Assembly: GCF_003333265.1 (NCBI RefSeq)
Contig: NZ_QOLB01000117.1
Span: 1 to 64,000, forward strand
Length of the DNA stretch: 64,000 nt
From: Candidatus Halocynthiibacter alkanivorans
Lineage (GTDB): Bacteria; Pseudomonadota; Alphaproteobacteria; Rhodobacterales; Rhodobacteraceae
Direction of reading: 5' to 3'
The position numbers were made by a program, and so were the translations under genes. Every line of letters starts with the position of its first letter. Positions within the stretch are counted from its first letter, which is position 1. Below the pieces are notes generated by a model. That model made no database searches, was not told where the DNA came from, and was given only the letters and a program-made list of their open reading frames with translations. Shown in pieces: positions 1-6,535 of this stretch.

Positions 1-190
1 CGGCCATAGCTTTGCAGGCTAAGCCGGTGCTGGTCCCTGATATGCGCCAAAAGCACCATGTCATCACGCTGACGTTGACTGATGGAACGGGATTTCCAAG
101 CGCGAAAGCCGCGAGAAGTCACCTGCAAAACACTGCAGAGAAACTCGATAGACCAGATCTTCTTCCAGGTGTCGACAAAGGCAAACCTCA
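1..190 (-). CDS. IS3-family transposase OrfB, N-terminal part only
   Basis: Reading from about 190 down to 1 gives an uninterrupted frame that begins VRFAFVDTWKKIW and reaches SLQSYGR at the window edge, the usual start and early motif of IS3-family OrfB, a DDE-type integrase-like transposase. Family members make the active enzyme as an OrfAB fusion by programmed frameshifting near the end of OrfA, where this sequence has an AAA-rich stretch. The DDE residues lie outside the window, so integrity cannot be judged. Confidence 0.7.
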
Positions 191-469
191 CGCCTTTTGT
201 CCTGCGAAGAAGATCGTCGCCTTTTTTAGGACCTCCCTCTCCTCGCGCAGAACCCGGTTTTCCTTGCGCAGGCGGGCGTTCTCTTTCTCTACATCTTCAT
301 GTGGGCCAGACATCAGGTCGTCGTTCTGATGTTGTTGAACCCACTTGTTCAGGGTCGAAACGCCCCCCCCCAAAAAAATCCGACGCAATCTGGGGTCGCG
401 TCAGCCCGCTGGTCGTTGCAATGCGAACCGCGTCACGCTGGAATTCTTCGCCGTATCTTGGTGCCATTT
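188..469 (-). pseudogene. IS3-family OrfA with homopolymer frameshift
   Basis: The N-terminal part starts at 469 after AAGGAGAC and reads MAPRYGEEFQRDAVRI, a typical helix-turn-helix OrfA start. At 363-378 the plus strand has nine C followed by seven A, and the reading frame changes there; the rest (STLNKWVQQHQ, then a leucine-zipper-like segment and KKATIFFAGQK) continues in another frame to 188. Known OrfA proteins have these parts joined, so a lost or gained base in the homopolymer probably broke the gene. A base-calling error in the homopolymer is the alternative. Confidence 0.75.
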
Positions 470-499
470 CTTGTCTCCTTCATTGCGAATATCGCTCGA

Positions 500-844
500 A
501 AGAGACCGGAACTAAATCGGGACAAGACCAAGTTGTGGGTGGCATTGGGACTTCCGAGCGAGAAGATTGTTCGTCAATCCTGTGGCAGAGCCAACGAGGT
601 GATTGTCTATTGTTACGGCGGCAGGACGGCTGAGATGTGGTGGGAGAAGATCAAAAACAGTACCACTCGGTTTGATAACCTTCAGGTTATAAATTTTTCA
701 GAGACGGACACCCGCGAACTGGGATAACTAGCAAGTCGCTCGATGAAGCTGCAGGTTAATATTCAGGACGGCGATGTGATGGTCAGTGTTGATGATAGCA
801 TCGTTTACGTGACCCCGGCCAAATGGAAAAATGCTGATCATTGA
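500..844 (+). pseudogene. yaeQ: yaeQ 3' fragment, truncated and with an in-frame stop
   Basis: The frame from about 500 reads LWVALGLPSEK, QSCGRANEVIVYCYGG and WWEKI, which match the conserved second half of YaeQ family proteins (compact fold with a PD-(D/E)XK-like core, function unclear). A TAA at 725-727 interrupts the frame. Beyond it the same frame continues as LASRSMKLQVNIQDGDV and ends at TGA 842-844, again like the YaeQ C-terminus. The first half is missing where the IS3 element begins. So the gene is both 5'-truncated and nonsense-mutated. Assignment is from recognised motifs only. Confidence 0.7.
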
Positions 845-1035
845 TCGTCGATCTGCTCACAATGCACATAAGAGCCCAGACTGTAGAATGCTGCGTCGTT
901 GACCCGTTGAAACCGCCCCGCTGAGCAGACGTCAATGCAATTCGCAGCGAAAGCTAGGAACCCGCCCTTCTCGTCGATATGTGCTTGGCGCAGCAATCGG
1001 ACCGCTTCCCTTTGCCATAACTGTCAATAACGGCC

Positions 1036-1553
1036 CCTTTTCGGCAGGCGCGTCAGGGTCTCAGGGGCAAATTCAACCCGATGGATCAGATCCAACCCCG
1101 ACTAGGCTGCACCCCTTTTGAGAAGTTGGCCGAATTCGCGTCCTCGGAGCAAAAAATATTCTCCGGCATAGCGTGCAGTGTAGTGCACTTTATCAACAAT
1201 AAGAACCTACGCGAAAGGGAGACAACGGTTAGGAAATGTTCAAATCGGCAGTCGTTGAGCAGATGCAATCGAATGCATCACAGCAAGCGGACGGAGGTTT
1301 TCGAAAAATTCCAAGAATTGTGAAATACATTAATTCGACGAAATACAGCATCCTACTGCGTTTCGTCTGCCTGCTAGAGGAACCGGCAGCTGGCTTTTGG
1401 TTTACTTGCGCAAATTGTTCCGACGGCCAAGACCGCATCATAACCGCCATCTCGGAATGATCAGTTTTCAATCGTTCGCAATCTTGAACTAACTGCCGCG
1501 AAAAAGATGGATGGTGCTATACTTCATCCACTCCGTTCCCCTTAGCTTGACAC
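1036..1553. repeat. long imperfect direct repeat, copy A
   Basis: About 518 bp that recur at 18102-18618 in the same orientation with scattered substitutions. The match starts near TTTTCGGCAGGCGCG and ends near CTCCGTTCCCCTT-R-GCTTG. The copy contains the 74-aa gene at 1236-1460. At its right end are bases corresponding to the last dozen codons of the recombinase encoded at 18582-20195, although the rest of that gene is absent here. The likely meaning is an att-type junction of an integrated element or a leftover of a related one. Confidence 0.8.
1236..1460 (+). CDS. small unknown protein, copy A (74 aa)
   Basis: An intact 74-codon frame preceded by AGGGAGAC and TTAGGAA. The partner copy at 18301-18525 is also intact and the same length although the two differ at many positions, which favours a real gene over a chance frame. 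The protein is soluble-looking, has a central VKYINSTKYSILLRFVCL segment and a WFTCANCSDG segment with a CxxC pair. It lies convergent to the recombinase 3' end. I do not recognise the family. A role in the mobile element is inferred only from its position. Confidence 0.55.
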   Translation: MFKSAVVEQMQSNASQQADGGFRKIPRIVKYINSTKYSILLRFVCLLEEPAAGFWFTCANCSDGQDRIITAISE

Positions 1554-2274
1554 TCCCGGTCACTTGACCGAGGCTCGGCGTGAAGGGCTAAGGTTCATTC
1601 GATTCCTGAAAAGGATCGGGCGCACGAGGCCCGCGTTTCAAATCGAATGCTGCGATCTTTTCTTGATCGCAATTTTCATGCTTGAAAAAGACAAGTTGAG
1701 CAATGCCTTCGCAGGACTTCATGCGGCTACACGAGAAGTAGCATTTCTCAATTCTTTCATGGAAATGTCTGGGTAGATCGCTGAGAATCGGTTCAAATCT
1801 GCTGCGAGGGCGGCAAAGAGGAAATATAATTCTGTAAATCGTTCTCGTTTCGATTCGTAATAACCGCAGCGCAGGAGACCCTATTTGCGTTTCCACGGGT
1901 AGAGTTCCGTTTGCACGCTATTGATACGCCATCTCGGGGCTCCGGAAGACATCGGCTTTGATCTATGCTCACTTTGCGCGATACTCATTCTGACACTTCA
2001 CGGCTTCGTTCCCAGGTGTTTCTGCCAGAAGTTGTGTCCCGTGAAATGACGGAGCAATACTCCGCCACGGTAACTGCGGAGTTGTGCGGTCGCGAGCAGC
2101 GCAAAAGCGGGCCCTTTCGACGTTTGGATACTCGAGAGGTTTTGGCGGTTTACAATCAGTGTAGATTGACGGCTACCTGCACCAGGATTGAGAGTTGTTG
2201 TGAAACAAGCGCAGACTTCTGGAAACACCAACTTGGTGAAAGTCGTCCAATATGGCTTAGTTTACTTGTCCACG
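1554..2274. other. gene-poor stretch with an IS21-like end
   Basis: No convincing coding frame. Open frames exist on both strands but show no recognisable motif or ribosome binding site. The only structure seen is an IS21-like terminus near 2049-2076. Confidence 0.5.
2049..2076. mobile_element. solitary IS21-type terminal sequence
   Basis: The segment GGAGCAATACTC-S-GCCACGGTA is almost identical to bases 15871-15892 in the left end of the IS21 element at 15861-17205 (one mismatch in 22). No transposase gene lies nearby, so it is probably the remnant of a related element. Confidence 0.5.
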
Positions 2275-2436
2275 CTATGCCTTCAGCGCTAGCCAAATCA
2301 CCAGGGAAATCACACATACAAGGCTTACGAGAACTGTTAAGCCGAACAAAGCATGGAGAAACTGACGCACAGGTTCCCAGGAAAGAAACACAAGAACAGC
2401 CGAAACGACTATCGCAATCAGAATGAATGCTAGCAT
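2275..2436 (-). CDS. small two-segment membrane protein (53 aa)
   Basis: A 53-codon frame beginning with ATG at 2436 that overlaps the TAG stop of the upstream 126-aa gene (ATGCTAG), an arrangement typical of translational coupling. The protein has two strongly hydrophobic segments (about residues 1-19 and 31-52) separated by WEPVRQFLHAL, so it should sit in the inner membrane as a hairpin. No family is recognised. Coupling to a soluble partner leaves open a toxin, immunity or signalling role, none of which is shown. Confidence 0.55.
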   Translation of the reverse strand: MLAFILIAIVVSAVLVFLSWEPVRQFLHALFGLTVLVSLVCVISLVIWLALKA

Positions 2437-2810
2437 CGCATTTCGAATGCTTGCTGAACCGCCATACGTGCTTCGTCAACGCTCTGGAACTCGCCCCTGA
2501 CTGGTTCGCCAAATAGTTCGGCGTGATAGATGTCGCTGTTTGTATGTGTGTGCGTAACTTTTCGCCATACTAATCCAATTTTTGGTCCACTACGGAAAAA
2601 GAATCTGGGTTCTTCCTGCGTGCCACACTTCCATCCACCATGAACCGGCGAGACACGATGGAGGAGCTCTTGGTCGAGAACTTGAATAAAGGATTTTGTT
2701 TCAAGGATCTCTTGGTTCTCATCAATTTCCTTTCGCGCATTAGTACGCATCTGCGTCAAAGATTTGGTGCTTTTATCGGGAACCGTCGCGATGAGTTTTT
2801 CATTATTCAA
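2430..2810 (-). CDS. hypothetical protein (126 aa)
   Basis: The chosen start is TTG at 2810 because GGAGG lies seven bases upstream. The product is soluble, with a polar N-terminal half (MNNEKLIATVPDK) and a C-terminal half that is more conserved in appearance (FFFRSGPKIGLVWRKVTHTHTN, then a YHAELFGEP strand and a helix VDEARMAVQQAF). The family is not recognised. Its stop overlaps the start of the 53-aa membrane protein, so the two probably form one transcript. The 237 bases upstream, to the nuclease gene, contain a short frame (2845-3006) that cannot be judged. Confidence 0.6.
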   Translation of the reverse strand: MNNEKLIATVPDKSTKSLTQMRTNARKEIDENQEILETKSFIQVLDQELLHRVSPVHGGWKCGTQEEPRFFFRSGPKIGLVWRKVTHTHTNSDIYHAELFGEPVRGEFQSVDEARMAVQQAFEMRC

Positions 2811-3047
2811 CTTAAATCCTCCAATAGTGTTTTTGGCGCCCGTTTCATTCTTGCGATTTGGTTGCGATCCCTGCCCATCTGCAAATGTCAGCCATGTGAG
2901 TAAGGAACCCTTCTAGAAACGCATGCGGGGTTGGAAGCACCTCCCTGATTTTGTGCAACTGGACGTTAGGCTCCTCAAACCGTTCGACTATGTTCCCTTG
3001 TGACATGCATAGGAGCCCCAATCCGGTCGCAGAACTTTTCAAGCAGA

Positions 3048-4013
3048 TCAGCCTCCAGCCGCTCTCCAGGCTGCGAGCGGCGCGAGCTCCGCTTCCGCGC
3101 CATTCCACCACTCTCTGAGACGCGCGGCGGCCACTAGGCCAGTATCCACAGCCTCGATCTGCTCACTAAGGATACGTTGGGTATCTAATTGCGGCGTATC
3201 AATTACAAAGCCGAGCGAGCGGCCAGCCGGTCGAATGTAGCCCCCGATCGCGCGCAGTCCGTCGGCAACCCCGACCACGCCGCAGGCGCCCGCCATGCCG
3301 GTTAGCATGATCTTGACAGAGGCGGATGGTGCAGCGCTGTCGCGGCACTGAAGCGACATTCGCGGGCGCGGCAGCCCTGCCAGGGACAGTAGCGTGTGCG
3401 GAACGTCGAAGTATATCGTTCGCGACTCCGTTGGACGCACCCTGTTCCCGTTCGGATTTCGCTTGATCACAAGGTCTGGCCAGTTCCCGCTCGCATGCGC
3501 GACATAGTCCTCGAAGAACTCGCCCGAGGCTAGGTTCGGCTCAGCTTCGTAGGGTTCTTCCGCCTGGCGGATCGCTTCCTCGAGCATGGCTCGTTCAGCG
3601 CCAGTGAGAGCTGGTAGCAGTGTTTCGTAGGACACCTGCCGATCGAAGAGCGCGCCCGACCGGCTTGATCCAAGGTAGACCTCAGGCGCCAGGAGGACGG
3701 AGTACGCCTCGACCCCCGTTTCTCGCAGCGCCGTCACGCTCGCGGCGTAGCGCTCGGGCTGTGGAATGCCCTCCCCAGAAATGCTGTAGGCCGCGTCGAT
3801 CTTATTCTCGATAAGGAGACGGCTGCCGCAAGCAAGCTCGATTTCGAGATCAATGGTTCCGGTGTGCCCCACATGTGCTGTCTGGCGGCGGATTTTGCAG
3901 ATACTCCGGTCAAAGTCGAAGATCGCGTCCAGGAAGGTCTCGGCTACACTTGCCTGCATCAGGGCCCTTGCGAAGAGCTCATCGGTGTCACGTTCGTAGA
4001 TTTTCCGGGCCAT
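3048..4013 (-). CDS. PD-(D/E)XK nuclease family protein (321 aa)
   Basis: Residues about 52-72 read TIDLEIELACG then RLLIENKIDA, the D...ExK pattern of the PD-(D/E)XK nuclease superfamily, in the variant ending with ENKIDA seen in many accessory endonuclease genes. The rest of the protein (about 160-321) has no recognised domain. GGGGAG sits nine bases before the ATG and the upstream gene stops only three bases away, so it is the last gene of a three-gene operon. DNA is the likely substrate. A restriction or abortive defence role is inferred from the nuclease fold and the island setting. Confidence 0.75.
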   Translation of the reverse strand: MARKIYERDTDELFARALMQASVAETFLDAIFDFDRSICKIRRQTAHVGHTGTIDLEIELACGSRLLIENKIDAAYSISGEGIPQPERYAASVTALRETGVEAYSVLLAPEVYLGSSRSGALFDRQVSYETLLPALTGAERAMLEEAIRQAEEPYEAEPNLASGEFFEDYVAHASGNWPDLVIKRNPNGNRVRPTESRTIYFDVPHTLLSLAGLPRPRMSLQCRDSAAPSASVKIMLTGMAGACGVVGVADGLRAIGGYIRPAGRSLGFVIDTPQLDTQRILSEQIEAVDTGLVAAARLREWWNGAEAELAPLAAWRAAGG

Positions 4014-4016
4014 ATC

Positions 4017-5666
4017 TCAGAACTCCCCTTCACTGCGGGCTTTCAAGCGCGCTATCCAATTTTCGATATTCCGGTCCTGGGCAGCATGCCATGCCCGCTC
4101 GAGGCGCGCGGTTTGGCGCTTAAGGTCGGATACCACCTCTGTGAGACGGCGCTCCAGGGTGCCGCTGTAGAGTGCATGCTCTACAGCTTTTGCTATCGGT
4201 AGCCTTGGAAAGCTCCGCTCGTGAAGCGGAGGTACCCAGTCGCTCTCGGCGCCGTCCCCGCCCGAACTGGTCGCATCAAGTTCGCCCCAGGCGATTTGTG
4301 CATGACAGGGTCCGATGGACCAGTTCTTTCCCAGCCAATACCGCAGGTAGTCTGGCGTCACAGGCGTATACGAAAGATAACCCGTTTCTGTCTCCACAAA
4401 GCCTTGTCGGCCAACAGGATCCGGCTCGAAGTACCAGGTTTCGAGCTTTGGGTTCTGAAGGAGAAACCCGCCTACGATGGGCATGTCCTCGCCATAATGA
4501 ATCCGCCAGCGCTCGCCGTCTGCGCGCGAAATCGTTGGCAAGACGGGTCCGCCTTCGTCGGTCCGCGCATAGAAGAGGCCACGCAAGACATCCGGCTCAT
4601 AACCCGCATGGACAACGTGTTCTCCCGCAAAGTCGGTCTCTTCGGAAAACGACACGACGACCCGGGGGCGCGTCTCAATAGCGCCAGCGAAACCACCCTG
4701 GCCGTCTGGGACGACCGCGAGCCGCAGCTCCCGATAAAGGATTACAATCCCCGGCAGATTCACCTGTCCTGTCGTCTCGGGGATACTGTAATGCTCGCGC
4801 GGGCCGATGGATCCGCCGGAGTGAACCCCCATCCCGGGTCGAAGAAATTCCCCAGTTCCAAGGTGGTCGAGATCGTACCGCCGAAGATCGTCTTCCGGTG
4901 CAAGTAAAAACTCCATCTCGCCCAACATATAAGGCACCAAGAGGAGCTCCACCGACGGAAACGGGAACATCTCCTCGAAATAGACTCCGGGCTCGTAGAT
5001 CGGGTGGATGGGGCTTTCCAGGTCAATCATGCAATTGCCGTCGCTCGGCACGAGCTGTGCATCGAACATCTCCCAGCGGCAACTCATCCTCTGGATCGCA
5101 TCCAACACACTGCCGAGCGAAGCCCCACAGGCAATTTCCCGGCAGAGACTGTTGAGCAGAAGTGAAAGGTTTTCCCACTCCCGCGTCGCATCCTTCTCCG
5201 TTTCAGCAGTGGGCGACTTTTTGCGGCTGATCGAGAGTGATCGCAGCAGCTCGATCTTACAGTTGTCCGGGTTTTCGCCGCAGGCCTCCGCCGCGACCCC
5301 GACCGCCACAAGATACGGCTCAAGCCCCCTCATCGGGGCCTTCCGTGGGTGCTCTCTGTAGTAGGCCATTGTGCAATCGTCAACGAGATCAAACATGTTG
5401 AGAATTCTGTAGTTATCGTACTTAAAACTTTGTCGGCGTCTGTGGCCCCACTTCAACTTCTCGAAGACCTGGTCCTGGAAGTCAATTTTGCGCAGGCCAG
5501 CCGCACTGGCCCTCCGCCAGGCATTCCGGAGAAAGAGACCAGCGCGGAGATTATCATCCCCACGGAGCTTAAAACCCACCTCAGCCGCCATGCTCCATTC
5601 CTCAAGGAACTCCAGCGATTCCTTGGTGAGACGCTCGCGGGCTTCATCGCGATCGTATATCGTCAT
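4017..5666 (-). CDS. unknown protein of three-gene nuclease operon (549 aa)
   Basis: Start ATG at 5666 is supported by GAGGAGGGG nine bases upstream. The predicted protein is large, soluble and acidic, with a helical N-terminal region (about 1-190), a central region rich in aromatic beta-like segments (YEPGVYFEEMFPFPS, VELLLVPYMLGEMEFLL, VVVSFSEETDF), and a C-terminal helix with heptad character (about 500-545). No signal peptide, no membrane segment and no nucleotide-binding loop are visible. I do not recognise a family. It is sandwiched between a DUF4258-like gene (13 bp) and a nuclease gene (3 bp), so it probably acts with them, perhaps as a sensor or DNA-binding subunit. Confidence 0.7.
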   Translation of the reverse strand: MTIYDRDEARERLTKESLEFLEEWSMAAEVGFKLRGDDNLRAGLFLRNAWRRASAAGLRKIDFQDQVFEKLKWGHRRRQSFKYDNYRILNMFDLVDDCTMAYYREHPRKAPMRGLEPYLVAVGVAAEACGENPDNCKIELLRSLSISRKKSPTAETEKDATREWENLSLLLNSLCREIACGASLGSVLDAIQRMSCRWEMFDAQLVPSDGNCMIDLESPIHPIYEPGVYFEEMFPFPSVELLLVPYMLGEMEFLLAPEDDLRRYDLDHLGTGEFLRPGMGVHSGGSIGPREHYSIPETTGQVNLPGIVILYRELRLAVVPDGQGGFAGAIETRPRVVVSFSEETDFAGEHVVHAGYEPDVLRGLFYARTDEGGPVLPTISRADGERWRIHYGEDMPIVGGFLLQNPKLETWYFEPDPVGRQGFVETETGYLSYTPVTPDYLRYWLGKNWSIGPCHAQIAWGELDATSSGGDGAESDWVPPLHERSFPRLPIAKAVEHALYSGTLERRLTEVVSDLKRQTARLERAWHAAQDRNIENWIARLKARSEGEF

Positions 5667-5679
5667 TCTCGGCCCCTCC

Positions 5680-5961
5680 TCAGTTTTGGCGGCGGTATCG
5701 CGCGCCGCCCTTTCCCCGGTGCAGTGGCATGACCGTTACGATCGTGCCGGTGTCTTCGCTCCAGATCAGCGCGTATTTCCCGAGCCGGTCGTCGCTGTTC
5801 AGCCGGCGCGCCTGGCGCGAACTCACGCGCAGAAGGTTGCAATTCCCTCCGATCGGATGGTCCACATTCGCATGTTCGACCAGCACATCGAGAAAGTGTC
5901 GCGTCACGCCCCGTGCTTGGCATCGCGACTGTGCATGGCGTGATAATTGTAGATGAATCAT
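5680..5961 (-). CDS. DUF4258-like small protein (93 aa)
   Basis: ATG at 5961 follows GGAGG by six bases; a longer frame upstream is less likely. The protein begins with LSRHAQSRCQARGVTRHF and ends with an alternating segment IWSEDTGTIVTVMPL, the layout of DUF4258 proteins (RHAxxR...RG, then a terminal TGxIVTVY-like strand). Small proteins of this type are often found beside toxins or mobile elements; their activity is uncertain. It is the first gene of the operon with the 549-aa protein and the PD-(D/E)XK nuclease. Family assignment is tentative. Confidence 0.6.
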   Translation of the reverse strand: MIHLQLSRHAQSRCQARGVTRHFLDVLVEHANVDHPIGGNCNLLRVSSRQARRLNSDDRLGKYALIWSEDTGTIVTVMPLHRGKGGARYRRQN

Positions 5962-6535
5962 CGGACCCTCCGAGCTTGTTGCTAGGTCCATTATTCAGAC
6001 ATTAGGCCGTTCGGGAACTCCGATACCAGAGTCATATCCGACTTATTTTCGGAGTCTATTTTTCGGAGTTTTCAGCGTATGTGGAACCGTCCGTAAAAAT
6101 TGGGCACTCCCTTCGGTGTGGAAACAGCCTTGACTGCAATCTAATTTGGCGTGAGCAGTACTATCTGGGAACAAGTAATTGGCGCGTCGACGGGGCAACA
6201 CGCCGGAGAAATGGGAGATCCCATCGTTAAAGCGATGCATACGCGCAAAAACCTGTTCCACGAGATATTCTTGCCTACTTCAAACGCCCTAATTCGTCTC
6301 TGAAGCCAGTGATTACGGGCTTTAGTCTCCTTGTGTACTCGCTTCCCGCACGGAATCTTAAAGAAGTCGGTTCGGAAATAGCCGATAGGTGCTTAATAGC
6401 TCGTTTGCTTTTTCAGCAACAAAATGTTGCCAACCATCGCCGCTCAGAATCCCGGGCGCAGTACCTTTTCGGTCTCTGGTATCATCCATGTACTTAATAT
6501 TGCCACTTCACCTATGGTTTTCCCGACTCGATGCG
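5962..6535. other. intergenic region between two putative defence operons
   Basis: About 570 bp with no convincing gene. It should hold the promoter of the minus-strand operon starting at 5961 and the end of the operon stopping at 6536. A 72-codon minus frame from 6261 has no motif. Confidence 0.5.

Larger units (their letters stand above)
1..480 (-). mobile_element. partial IS3-family insertion sequence
   Basis: The minus strand holds an OrfA and the first part of an OrfB of an IS3-family transposase, running off the left edge of the window. The right boundary is placed just upstream of the OrfA start (469); the terminal inverted repeat was not identified, so this edge is approximate. To its right begins a 5'-truncated yaeQ fragment, which suggests that the element or a linked deletion removed the yaeQ start. 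OrfA has a frameshift in a homopolymer, so this copy is probably inactive. Confidence 0.8.

Noticed and set aside
1564-2426. Several open frames of 70-150 codons on both strands
   Set aside because: No motifs, no good start signals, and similar length on opposite strands; treated as gene-poor remains.
6043-6497. Frames of 62-72 codons between the two operons
   Set aside because: No recognisable motif and no ribosome binding site; the region probably holds promoters.
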